This document shows, piece after piece, positions 10,914-22,427 of a DNA stretch of 64,000 nt. Made by a program: the position numbers and the translations under genes. The notes below the pieces were generated by a model. The model saw nothing but the letters and a program-made list of their open reading frames with translations, had not been told where the DNA came from and did not search any database. The DNA lies in contig CM049322.1 in assembly GCA_026874595.1 (NCBI GenBank), positions 40,726,840 through 40,790,839 on the forward strand. Reading direction: 5' to 3'. This DNA comes from Sipunculus nudus (Eukaryota; Annelida; Sipuncula; Golfingiida; Sipunculidae). Each line of letters starts with the position of its first letter. Within the stretch, counting starts at the first letter, position 1.

Positions 10914-12213
10914 ACTAGATATTTCTTGGCACCGCAGGTGCCATAGTATCCCCAGACAATTAATCCCCCCCCCCTTTAAGAATAGGCCCCCCATCTTCAG
11001 CAACAATTAATATCAGACCACACTCATAGAAAAGGTCATTCTCATTGAAAAGGTCATGATCCAAATTTCAATATACATCATCCCCTAACCCATGTCTATG
11101 TATATGCAAGAAATCTGTCCATTAGTTTTTGACTTATAATGCTCACAATACTGTACAGTGGCAATGATGGGGTATTAACGGCACGAAAACAAGTAAAAGA
11201 ATAACAGGTGGCACCACCTGTTTCCCGTACATGACAACACTATCCAAGATCTTCGTTCAAGTTGATTTTTGGACCAATCAATGCATCCCTTATTGAGAAA
11301 TTAATGATTTTGTGTGATTTTCACCATATATGGCAATATTCAAGGTCAAGGCCACTCATTGGAAAGGTCATTACCCCTATTCAAATAAACATTATCCTAT
11401 AACCCATATCCATGTATTTGCATAATAGGAAAGAAATTTGTCCATTAGTTTTTGACTTATAATGCTCACAGTACTGATAAATGGCAATGATGGGGTATTA
11501 AACGGCACAAAACAAGTAAAAGAATAACAGGTGGCACCACCTGTTTCCGGTACATGCAAATACTTTCCAAGATCTTCGAACATGTTGATTTTTGGACCAA
11601 TGCATGCATCCCTTATTGAGATATTAATGATTTTGTGTAATTTTCACCATATATGGCAATATTCAAGGTCAAGGCCACTCTAATAGGAAAGGTCATGACC
11701 CCAATTTATATATACATCATCCCATAACCCATGTCTATGTATATGCATAATATGAAAGAAATCTGTCCATTAGTTTTTGACTTATAATGCTCACAGGTTA
11801 TAAATGTACTGTTAAGTGGCAATGATGGGGTATTAAACGGCATGAAAACAAGTAAAAAATAATAGGTGGCGCCACCAGTTTCTGGAACATGACAACCCTA
11901 TCCATGATCTTCGATCAACTTGATTTTGGGATCAATCCATGCAAGTTTTCTTGAGATATTTAAGAATTTGTGTGATTTTCCCCAAAATTGAACCTATTCA
12001 AGGTCAAGGTCACTCTCCTAGTTGAGGTCATGACCTCATTTTAAATAGGTGTCGTCCTCTCACCCATATCTATACATATACCAAGTTTGGTAAAGATCCG
12101 TGAAATATTTTTTGAGTAATTGTGTCCAAAAGAAAACTCTGCGGCGGCGGCGGCGGTGGCGGCGCGACCATGCCTAAACCATAGTATCTCCAGACTATGT
12201 CTGGCGATACAAT
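10914..12213 (+). mobile_element. B-type hairpin-tailed element, full copy
   Basis: Starts ACTAGATATTTCTTGGCACC with a small GGCACC/GGTGCC inverted repeat, contains three to four tandem monomers of about 320-335 bp (marker GGTGGCACCACCTGTTTCC near 11210 and 11530, and GGTGGCGCCACC-like near 11865), a GCGGCGG-rich stretch near 12140, and a 3' hairpin GTATCTCCAGAC-TAT-GTCTGGCGATAC at 12184-12210. The 5' end is only 25 bases upstream of the splice acceptor of AMPD exon e on the other strand. Non-coding. Confidence 0.75.
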
Positions 12214-12486
12214 TATATGACATTAACCATGAATAGCAATAAATAACCCCATTCACATGTATAGTCTGTGCAATAACAGCTGTGAATTCATGCATTAGCC
12301 ACTTGTATAAATGGTTTGTGGTTTGGCCAACTTGTGGAAATGGAATGCACAGCTGCAGTTTGTGAGAATGTTTGCCTGACGGCACCTATAAACATACGCT
12401 CTTCTGTAGAGGAAAAGATTACTTGGCACTTATAGGCTGTTTCAGTTTCACATATTAAATTAACTTCAATAACACAACAAAGATTC

Positions 12487-12854
12487 ATGCAAAACTTCTG
12501 GTCAAGATGGCAGCATGAGCGGTCGTGTTTTCATGAGCTCCCGTTAGTTCAAACAATCCACTGGATAATATGTCAAAAATCTCGACTATACAGACTAGAT
12601 CTAAGAGCAAAAGTGACATTGAAAGAATGGCACAGCCAAGTATGGATAGATATATCGAAACTGTACAGAAAAGTTCGAAAAATGATACAGAGAGAGCTGA
12701 AACCGACGCCCGGTGCACACCATAGGTAAGCGGCTCCACAATTGCTCTTATTGAAGAAAAGTGCTCTGTGCTAGAAAATGCATTTAAGGTTGTAATAGAC
12801 AATTTCAAAGAAGCCCTCTGTAAGGATATTGAAAGCATAAGGAGAGATGTAAAA
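12487..12854 (+). mobile_element. Tx1/L1-like LINE: ORF1 start
   Basis: An L1-type 5' segment (TCAAGATGGC) precedes an ATG at 12570. The frame reads MSKISTIQTRSKSKSDIERM and later ALIEEKCSVLENAFKVVIDN, with one in-frame TAG after about 50 codons. It stops at codon 95 where an A-type element is inserted, and resumes in the same frame at 15480. L1-type ORF1 proteins are RNA-binding coiled-coil chaperones of the retrotransposition particle. This copy is inactive. Confidence 0.75.
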
Positions 12855-15479
12855 CAAGGGACCTATGGGTCACGACGCTCAGCTGTTATATATGATAAAA
12901 AAATATTATTTAGAAATGAGGCACATGCTGGTTTTGTGTGGTAATAAATATAAGCTGTATTATGAGTTGTTGTTGTTTAGCTTATGTATGATTTTGAAAG
13001 TACCTTTGGAGACAGGGGAGAGGATTGATTTCATTTATTTTATTAACAAATGGAGTACTACTGTCACACAGATTTTGACTTGGCCATATAACTTATAAGC
13101 AGAACATATAATATAAGAGTTTAACTATTTATTAAAAAAATTACAAATATTGTCACAAATATAATTTTTATTAAAAATAATAAGAGAATCATATGATTTT
13201 TTAAAATGAAATATAACTGATATGATTATTAAAATAATATTAAAGAATATATTCATGAATGCATTCATGAATACATTTTGAAAGTATTTGCACGAGTATT
13301 CATATACTTTCATTTTTACCTGAATTCTCATTCTTTATGCAAGAAATTTTATAATGGAGTACATAATCATATTCGTATTTAAATACAATTACAAAGTATT
13401 CGCACCATGTCTGGTATTTATTCAGTTTTCACCAAACAATGATGTTGAGAATCCAGAATATACAAAATTCACACATTTAAATAATGATCATAAGTACCTG
13501 GTTTTATGGCTTTTATTAATATTAAAAAATAACTGTAAAAAATTCATTTTGGACTAATTTCACATCAATGTACACACTAGACACAGTAGGAATCTAGATT
13601 AATATTATCAACTGCATCCTTGTCTATCATTAATTTCCTTCATATAATCCTTAATGATTAGTAATGAATAATATGATTTACTTCTTTATCATTAAAAATG
13701 AACTGAAAAATGCCATAGGTGACGTACTGCATGGTGTTATTTGGAATATGTGACATTCTACCCATCGATACAAGATTCTTATATCATCAGTAACTGCAAG
13801 TTAATTTCCTGTTATTATAAACTAACAAATTCCTTTTCTATTTTTCTTTAATTTGTTTTTAAAAACCAATAAAAATTTATTAATTTATTGTTTATTGTTA
13901 TGTTGTTGGTTAAAACTACTAGATGAGTTGGGTTGAACACCTGGATCAACTGTGGCTGGCCATAAGCTGCCTGGATTCTCCCCTCAAGCGTGCATAATTT
14001 GATGAAAGGTCAACAAGTTCAACATACAGGTGACTAAAGAGGGGCTGGAGAGAGCCAAAGTCTGACAGGGTCTCATAAAAAACATTAATAAAAGCTACAA
14101 TATTTTGCAAATTTCTTTCAGCTTTCTAAACTAAAAAGCTGAAATCCTTATGTGTGCATGATATGAAAATTATATCAACAGTGCTCACGGGAAACAAACG
14201 TGCCATGGTCACAGTTGGGCAAAATTTAAGGTACTAATTTTATATTTATACTAATAACTTATAAAATTTGAAAAATTCAGAACTAATTTTGGGTATTCAA
14301 TTGAATCTTGATTAAATAATGTTACATCCCTGACAAAAAAGATTTCTAGCTTCAGCAATGCCCTTGTTAAGGGAGTAAATATATTTCTTGATTTTTTACA
14401 AAGTGCATTATGTTTGGGCCCATAACTTAAAAAAAATACACAATACTGACATCATTTCTGGCATGTGCATAGTGAATGTATAGAAAAATATGTATATTAT
14501 ATATGATCAAAGTCAGATCAGTGGTTTTGATATTAAGCAGTCTTAAAGTGTAACATTGCGTTTTTAATGGAAAAATGAAGTTTTTCATTGATATCTCGAA
14601 GGAATTAAGTCCTAGTGACCAAATTCTTGGCATGGTAGGGGATTTTGGAGAAATCTAACTGTATGCCAAATTTAAGGAACTTAGAGCTGAAGCTCGGGAG
14701 CTGAGCTCTAGCAAACTGCATAACACTAGCAATATGTGACATGGTGCTTGAAAACTTGAATAAAATCTACAGTTTTTGATCAACTGGTTTCAAATTTTTG
14801 GTGTTAACAGTTGAAATGCTAACAAAAACATGCTGTGAAAATTAAATCCACAACAGTTACAGCAAAAAAACGTGCCATGGTCAAAGTTGGGCAAAATTTA
14901 AGGTACCAATTTTTTATTTTTGCTAATATTTTTAAAAATTTAAAAGATTTTGATCTAATTTTGGGTATACAATTTAATTTTGATTAATAAAAGTAATATT
15001 ACTGGAAAAAAAGTGCTTAGCTTTAACAAGTTTTGTGTTAAGTGATCAAATTTCTTTCCTGATTATTTACAAAATGCATTATGTTTGGGCCCATAACTTT
15101 TTTAAATTAAATAATACAGGTCTACCTAATTTCTGGCATGTACATAGGAATTATATAGAGGATTATTTATAGGAAATATGAGGAAAAACAGATGAGTGGT
15201 TTTGATATTAGGCAGTCCTAAAGTGTGAAAATAGGTTTTTAATAAAAAATTGAGGTTTTTCCTTAATGTCTCAAAGGAATGAAGTCGCAAAGACCCAGTT
15301 TTCGCCTTGGTAGGAGATCTTGGGGACATCTAACATTATGCTGAATTTTGGATTCCTAGGTTTAACGGTTTCAAAACGTGCCACATCTACGGACGGACGG
15401 ACGGCACGACAGACGGACGGACGACGGACAATGGACCACGACTATAGCTCAGATGACTTATAGTCAGCTGAGCTAAAAA
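12855..15479 (+). mobile_element. A-type element inserted in LINE ORF1
   Basis: About 2.6 kb. The 5' end reads caagggacctatgggtcacg then GCTCAGCTG; the 3' end has a GGACGGACGG run and the hairpin at 15445-15475: TAGCTCAG, A, TGACT, loop TAT, AGTCA, G, CTGAGCTA (13 paired bases around one A/G mismatch). Two diverged internal units (about 14120-14690 and 14720-15400) share a core with 8550-9268 and 53200-53904. Deleting the element leaves LINE ORF1 in frame (GAT GTA AAA / TTA GAC), which fixes the boundaries to within the A-run. Between 12880 and 14100 nothing is recognised. No transposition protein is encoded. Confidence 0.8.
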
Positions 15480-16128
15480 TTAGACTCTAAATGTTCAGGA
15501 ATGGAGTGTAAAATCAACTCAATTGCACAAAGTCTTGAATACATGCAAGGTGACATTGACGAAACAAAGGCAAAAATAGAAAGCACAGAGGCAGAAAATA
15601 AAAATTTAAGATCGGAAATAGACTGAAAGCAGAAAATAGCAAAAAAAAGGAGCAAATAAATGTGATGAACGAGAAACTCTTAGACATTGAAAGATACAGC
15701 AGAGAATTCAATTTGAGATTGATTGGAGTACCAGAGAACAAAGGTGAAGATTGTATGCAAACTGTTTCCAAACATATTAACGAACAGAGACTTCTTGGTG
15801 ACAGTCAGGACGCAGAAATACATGGGCTACTCGAAAACGCACACAGAACTGGGAGAGTTAAAACTAAAGGACACAGACATATATCATTGTTAAATTCCAT
15901 AGCCTCCCGACAAGAAACGAGTTACTTAAAACCCAAAAACAAAAGCGCAACCGCAGCCACCAAGCTTTCTTTGCAGAAGACCTAGTTAAGGAAGACTACT
16001 TATTGAAAAGAAAAGCGATTGCCCTAATGACCCAGGCTCACAACGACAACCAGAAGGTCCGTTTCTGGTGGGGAAAGTTAATTATCAATGGGAAAGAGGT
16101 CCCTTTCAATGACGCCAGGCCAACTTGA
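15480..16128 (+). mobile_element. Tx1/L1-like LINE: ORF1 remainder (coiled coil and RRM-like part)
   Basis: Continues ORF1 from 12854. A coiled-coil-like stretch (SLEYMQGDIDETKAKIESTE) is followed by a frameshift near 15625, then RYSREFNLRLIGVPENKGED, the L1 ORF1 RRM-type signature, and HRTGRVKTKGHRHI. A second frameshift near 15890 leads to HQAFFAEDLVKEDYLLKRKA and WGKLIINGKEVPFNDARPT, then TGA at 16126-16128. The order of blocks matches L1/Tx1 ORF1 proteins. Two frameshifts plus a stop show a dead copy. Confidence 0.75.
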
Positions 16129-16879
16129 TTATAAACATGCATGACGCCGGCCAGTGGTTGACAACTGATCCCTGACAACGGCACCGTTAACCACCCTGGT
16201 ACTACATAGGTGATGTAACGGCACCAATCCAGAGAGACTGCTAACGACAAACTTTACGGAGATACATCTGACACGTGCTACTTATGACGGACAGAGCCGA
16301 CAACAACCGAAAGAATCACTTTGGAATGATGGACTGGTCCGCTGAACATTCCTGTGTTTCCAAAATATCGAAGGGACCAATCTATGAATTTGGGTATCGG
16401 AAACCTTTTGGATAAAGAGACCATATACCTCATTATCGTTCAGATAAATGTTGCTTCTTGTTGGCTGTGTCTGCGAAGTTCTAACCAAGTTCTACAAATA
16501 AATGTGTAAGTTAAATGATTCAGATGAAGTTACAATTATACTGCTCTACGCACCTTATAATTGAAATTAATTTCCTAGAAATGAAACATTCTTAGTACCA
16601 CTTGTACTGCTGCTGAGTACTGCCACTTCTGGTAGTACTATCGGAAGTTGGATTAATATTGAACAGTATAATAGTAACCAAGAATATGTGATCTCTTTCA
16701 GAACTGTAGGTTTTTATTTAAGACTAATGAACTTACTGTCTGATAAACCAAATTTAATTATACAATTTATACACTTTATCTATGAAGCATTTGAACACCA
16801 CTAATTTGACTAATTATGTCTAATAAAAGAATAAACTTTACAGTAATCAGGGATTATGTTGGCATTACTAGTTACTATG
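16129..16879. other. No recognised gene; possible decayed LINE spacer
   Basis: Follows LINE ORF1. The endonuclease part of ORF2 expected here was not recognised in any frame. The sequence is AT-rich after about 16500. Confidence 0.4.
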
Positions 16880-18260
16880 GTGGTCTATTGAGGATTGTTT
16901 GCTTCTGTTCATTATTAAGATAGAACATAATGTGATGTCATTTAGTAAATTGTTGGTATAAACACACATTTTTTTGTATATTGATGATGGACCGGCAAAC
17001 TAATTTGAAGAACATCTATTTGAATTTAATTTTTTTAATTTTTAGTATTCAAATAGATATTCAATAGCGGGTTTTCTTTTGTGCACAAGCTTGGCTATTG
17101 CACAACAGTTCGTAATTGTACTGCAGAAACACTTAATTACCTAGGTCTGTGACTATGACATCAATAGTTAATGACTCTCCATCCTGCTATCTTTTGATAC
17201 ACGCCAAGATTTTGTGAATGCCTAGTAAATGAAATATGTGATGATCGACATATATTTTTGGTCAATATTTTTAGTTATGTATTTTATTAATTGATTTAAT
17301 TTCCCTTAATATTTCCATTCAAAAAATCAATTCAAGTAGCATGCATAATTGGACTACTAATAAATTTTAACATATAACAGTAACAGAGACTGGACGTAAC
17401 ACTGATATGTTACTGGCAGTACATGTATATTGGATAAAGGCGTTAAAGTCTAGAATATAGTAAGTTATTTCTTTTTTATTCTGTTGTTTATTGATATAAA
17501 CTAGTTTATTAATATATGTGGAATTACATTTAAACATTGTTTCTTTATTTAGCTATGAATTCAAATTGTAGGATCTCATAACCCGACTCATCATCATGTT
17601 TCTAAACTGTTCACCATTGTTCATTATTAGGACTATTTATAAGATCAAATCAGTTACTTAATTTTCATTGTAAAACACATATTGTTCTTTTAATTGTTGA
17701 TGAACTGTCAAATTAACTTGAAGAACAGCTTGTATATTTGCAGGTTCTATTGTTGAATGTTTAAATAGATATGAAATTTCACCTTTGATGTAAATTTCCT
17801 TGCACCTCAGTGGAGTTTTGTTATGTATCTGCCGGGTGGTGGAACAATAGTTTGTAACAGTTTGTACAGTATATTCGCGTAATTACGAAAAGTCTGAGCA
17901 CTTGGATAAAACTAGTTAACGACTCCCTGTTCTGCTGTCTCTTGATTCGAACTAAAATTTTGTAAACGTCTTTTAGGTGAAATGATGCAGATGTTTTTTT
18001 TTCTTTTTTTTTTACAATTTTTTTCCTTCAATATTACCACTCATAGAATCCATTTAAGTAGCAATACTGGACTAGTAAAAAATTTGAACATATTACAGTA
18101 CCAGGGACTTTGTGAAAATTGTAAGTTGTTTTCTCTATATTATGTTGTTCTTTGATATGCATAAGTACTTTAATATATGTGGAATTACATTCAAACATTA
18201 TTACATAATGGAGCCATGAACTCAGACTGCAATATCCCATAACCCAACTCATCAGCATAT
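16880..18260 (+). repeat. Diverged tandem duplication, period about 665 bp
   Basis: Two head-to-tail copies: for example AATATATGTGGAATTACATT at about 17512 and again at about 18172, each followed by CATAACCC(G/A)ACTCATCA some 70 bases later; and an AACTTGAAGAACA-like string at about 17000 and 17720. The copies are clearly decayed. No coding capacity is seen. Confidence 0.6.
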
Positions 18261-18339
18261 AACTAGACAAGCACTCTTTCTGCTACAGTTCATAGTAGCA
18301 GCACCTACTGCTTGGAATGACCAGGGAGCCTATTACAAG

Positions 18340-19007
18340 ATTAAAATGCATCCACAGTATCTTTTAAAATGCCAGTCCAGTGACCTTGACCTTTGACCTC
18401 ATGACCCTAGAACCTATAGGGTTCTTACTTTAGTGGTGGACCATACATAAGTCATGTTTGAAATCCATATGGCTATCAACACTGGAGATATCATAAGAGG
18501 TGTGTGATTTTACACCATATATGGCAATATTCAAGGTCAAGGCCACTATCATAGGAAAGGTCATGACCCCAGTTTAAATAAACATCATCCCATAACCCAT
18601 ATCTATGTATATGCATAATATAAAAGAAATTTGTCCATTAGTTTTTGACTTATAATGCTCACAGTACTGTAAGGTGGCAATTTTGGGGGTATTAAACGGC
18701 ATGAAAACAAGTAAAGAATAATAGGTGGCGCCACCAGTTTCTGGAACATGACAACCCTATCCATGATCTTCCATTTGTGTGATTTTCCCCAAAATTGGAC
18801 CTATTCAAGGTCAAGGGCACTCTCCTAGTAAAGGTCATGACCTCATTTTAAATAGGCTTCGTCCTCTTACCCATATCTATACATGTACCAAGTTTGGTAA
18901 AGTTCTGTGAAATATTTTTTGGGTTATCGCGCCAACAAGATTTATATGCGGCGGTGGCGGGACCAGTATGAAACATAGTATCCCCCGACTTTGTCTGGGG
19001 ATACAAT
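18340..19007 (+). mobile_element. B-type element, 5'-truncated copy
   Basis: Shares the B core (TATGGCAATATTCAAGGTCA; GTTTTTGACTTATAATGCTC) and ends in the hairpin GTATCCCCCGAC-TTT-GTCTGGGGATAC at 18978-19004. Near 18381-18399 it carries TGACCTTGACCTTTGACCT, as in the element ending at 7715. The left boundary is approximate. It separates the LINE ORF1 region from the ORF2 fragment. Confidence 0.65.
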
Positions 19008-19009
19008 TA

Positions 19010-21143
19010 ATATATTACAAGAACTTATATACAGCAAATGAACATGAAAAGAATTGCACCCACCCATTTATCACAGAAGATGAGCTCCCTACACTCACAG
19101 ATGAAGAAGCATAAAAATGTGAAGGAGATTTTTCATTATCTGAACTAAATAAAACAATTAAATCACTCAAAATTAATAAGACACCAGGACCTGATGTATT
19201 TCAAGCTGAATTCTATCAGAAATTTTGGGAAGATATTAAAAATTATTTTATGGCTGCTCTTAACCATTCATTTTATAATGGTATCTTACCAGTTACAATG
19301 CGACAAGGAGTGATATGTCTTATCCCCAAAAAAGGTAAAGATTCTTTGCTTTTAAAGAACTTGCGTCCTCTCTCTTTATTAAACACTGATTATAAAATTA
19401 TTGCCAAAACTTTAGCTAATAGACTTCAGACAGTACTTTCCTCTATCATTCATTCTGACCAAACAGGTTTCATGGAAAATAGATATATTGGAGAAAATAT
19501 CATAAAAATTACAGACATACTTGCATATTCAAACAAATATAAAGTAAAAAGTTACCTATTGTCAATAGATTTTGAAAAAGCTTTTGATTTTTTGGAATGG
19601 ACCCATATTCAGAATACACTACAGCTGTTAAATTTTGGACCAGGTTTTAGAAAATGGATTCAAATACTTTATACAAACATAAAAAGCTGTGTTATAAACA
19701 GAGGATGGGCTACTACTTACTTTAGTATAAACCGAGGTGTTGAGAAGGCTGTCCCTTGTCACCATATTTATTTGTTCTAGCCTCGGAAATGTTAGCAATT
19801 AAAATAAGGAATAATTCTAAAATCAATATTGTAAACATTGGGGGAGTAGAACATAAATTAATACAGTATGCTGATGATACAGTTGTAACTCTTACTGGTG
19901 GTACCAAGTCTATAAAAGAACTTATGGGAATATTTAAAGAATTTAAACAAATATCTGGACTAAAAGTAAATATAGATAAAACTGTAGTGATACCAATGAC
20001 ACCTTTAGCTAATGAGAAAGAAAATATTGAAAGACTAGGTCTTCAGTGGTGTACTGAGCCTATAAAGATTTAGGGTATATATATTCATCTTGATTGGAGA
20101 AAGATGAAAGATATTAACTATAAAGAAATACTCAGTAAAATTAAAACAATAATAAATATATGGTCAAATAGTGGAATGTCACTATCTGGAAAAATTGCTA
20201 TATTAAAAACACATATCCTGTCACAATTAATATATGCACTACAGGTACTACCAAATCCATCTGATACATACAAAAAAGATATAGAATCACTATTTTGGAA
20301 ATTTATTTGGGGTAAACAAGACAAGATTAAACAAAGCATACTTATAGCACCTATTGAAAAAGGAGGACTTGCTATGATACACTTAAAATCTAAAATCCAA
20401 GCTTTAAAAATAGTCTGAGTTAAACGTTTTCTGTCTGGTCCTTTAGAACATGGTTGGAGACAGATAGATAATATACAACTTAAAAGAATGGGCTCTTATA
20501 TATTTAAATGTAATCTTAGGTCTAGTGACACAATCCATTTTGATAATTTATGTAACCCTTTTTGGAGAGATGTTCTAGAAGCATGGTGTAAATATAACTT
20601 CAAGAATGTTTACATCACTGATGAAATTTTAAGTCAAGAGTTGTTTTATAATTCACATATAAAAATAGATAAGAACACAGTATTCAGTAAAGAAATGTAC
20701 AATGATGGTGTCACAAAATTATATGATATTATAAAAAATAAGGATAGAAAATACACATTTCTGTCACTTACAGAACTGACAAAAAAGGTTAAAATTAGGG
20801 AAATGCAGTATTTAAGTATAATTGACGCAATCCCAGTAACTTGGAAAAAAATAGTTAAAACATGTGATAATACACATAATTACATTCCAGATAAAACAAA
20901 TATAGATATAATTATGAACATTAAGAAAGTCACAATGAGGGTTTACAAAGAAATAATAATGGATGTCTGCACTGAACCTTTTAAAACTATTGATAAATGG
21001 ACTAGAGACATGCAGTGCAAATGTCATGATTTGGTATATGAAGCATTTAAAAATATTAAAAGCAATATCAGAAATATTAAGAATGTTTCAATTTAAACTA
21101 ATTCACAGGACTATAACTCTCAATCCACTGTTATTTAAAATTG
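19010..21143 (+). mobile_element. Tx1/L1-like LINE: reverse transcriptase fragment
   Basis: Encodes the reverse transcriptase and C-terminal part of a Tx1-like ORF2 protein. Visible in order: LKINKTPGPDVFQAEFYQKF (about 19165), ICLIPKKGKD, LRPLSLLNTDYKIIAKTLAN, HSDQTGFM, SIDFEKAFD (motif A aspartate), a frameshift near 19750 around VPCHHIYLF / SPYLFVLASE, then LIQYADDTVV (motif C, YADD, about 19868). Stops follow at about 20071 and 20416; further frames include SGKIAILKTHILSQLIYALQ and CNPFWRDVLEAWCKYNFKN. The endonuclease domain is absent. The right end is cut at about 21143 by a D-type element. It is a dead copy, probably from the same insertion as the ORF1 pieces. Confidence 0.88.
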
Positions 21144-21761
21144 GTATCTGTCAGTAATATTTCTATTTTTCATGAAATTTTCTAAGTTTAGGAGCTGTAC
21201 AACAGTCAAAAGTAGGTCAACCGGGACGAAACGCGAACTTGATCTGTAACTGGTCTATATCTGCCCACACACCAAAAAATCAGGCCAATATCTGCAGGCA
21301 TTGTGAAAAAAAGTCCGTACATGTGTATCTGTCATGAATATTTCTATTTTTCATGAAATTTTCTAAGTTTAGGAGCTGTTAAACGGTCAAAAGTAGGTCA
21401 ACCAGGACGAAACGCGAACTCGATCTGTAACTGGTCTATATCTGCTCACACACCAAAAATCAGGCCAATATCTGCAGGCATTGCGAAAAAAAGTCCGTAC
21501 ATGTGTATCTGTCATGAATATTTCTATTTTTCATGAAATTTTCTAAGTTTAGGAGCCGTATAACGGTCAAAAGTAGGTCAACCAGGACGAAACGCGAACT
21601 TGATCTGTAACTGGTCTATATCTGCCCACACACCAAAAATCAGGCCAATATCTGCAGGCATTGCGAAAAAAAGTCTGTACAACTGTTTCATTTCGGAATG
21701 ACGGAATGACGGACATAGGTAAAACTATATGCCCCGGCCACTTTGTGGCCGGGGCATAAAA
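21143..21761 (+). mobile_element. D-type element, 5'-truncated copy
   Basis: Three tandem monomers of about 180 bp (AATATTTCTATTTTTCATGA at about 21155, 21334 and 21513), then TGACGGAATGACGGACAT and a perfect 14-bp hairpin TATGCCCCGGCCAC-TTT-GTGGCCGGGGCATA at 21728-21758. The junction with the LINE lies at a GTATCTGTCA string that also occurs inside the monomer, so it may be a recombination point. Confidence 0.75.
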
Positions 21762-21887
21762 ATAGTAATATCCTACAGTAAACTGCTGTAAAATAAAGGA
21801 ATAGTGAATCTACAGAAGTTTATCCACTTATGATTCAGGTTCCAAAATCTTTTTTTTTTCACTCAGTCATTGGCACAAGAGTAAAAA

Positions 21888-22069
21888 TACAGTGGAACCT
21901 GTCGGAAATACAACCTCTCTGAAAAGACCACCTGTCTATTAAGACCACCCTAGAATGAACCAAAAACATTCACACTGGTTATAACTGACTTGTCTGATAA
22001 GACCATCTGTGAATTAAGGATCACTTTTGCCAGTCCCAAAGGTGGTCTCATTACACAGGTTTCACTGTA
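21888..22069. mobile_element. 182-bp MITE, TACAGTGG ends (copy 1)
   Basis: Terminal inverted repeats TACAGTGGAACCTGT and ACAGGTTTCACTGTA differ at one base of 15; outer TA dinucleotides suggest a TA target. It lies 24 bases from AMPD exon d. A second element of the same length is at 24245-24426. Non-coding. Confidence 0.75.
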
Positions 22070-22092
22070 CAACTATATAATTTCCTACCTAC

Positions 22093-22227
22093 CTCTTTGA
22101 GTGTCATCTCTGTGCCGTCCTTGTTTTTACACACAATCTCATCTGGGAACTTCTTCATCTTCCTCTTGATGAATCTCAGCAGGTGTTTTTGATTCATGCA
22201 GGATGAGGCATGTACGTGGGTGTCAAC
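22093..22227 (-). CDS. AMPD2: AMPD exon d with zinc-binding DTHVH motif (residues 184-228)
   Basis: Begins [20 protein letters not shown] and continues [25 protein letters not shown]; 45 codons, phase 0 at both ends. His187 and His189 of the visible part form the HxH pair that binds the catalytic zinc in adenosine/AMP deaminases. The acceptor is cttatag; the donor is gtaggt. The next exon begins V-F-E-S, giving the family junction 'LKEVFESL'. A 182-bp MITE with TACAGTGG ends lies 24 bases past the exon's 3' boundary. Catalytic function is inferred from the family. Confidence 0.96.
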
Positions 22228-22427
22228 CTATAAGATATAGCAAATACATCATATAAAATACTGTGTTTGCCTTCTCCTCTGACAGGTTAAATTTTAGTGA
22301 TTTTCACCTTTTTATTGTTTCATGGGGGTTCAACTTTTAGCAATTTCATTATGCAGTAATTTACCAGAACATGTAGGTTTTACAGCACTAGATTTCTAAC
22401 TTAAGCCGCAGCTTTAGATGGAGAATA

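Noticed and set aside
12120-12175. GC-rich GCGGCGG stretch considered as a CpG promoter
   Set aside because: It is a normal part of the B-type element just before its 3' hairpin; comparable GC-rich stretches precede the hairpins at 18950 and 59460.
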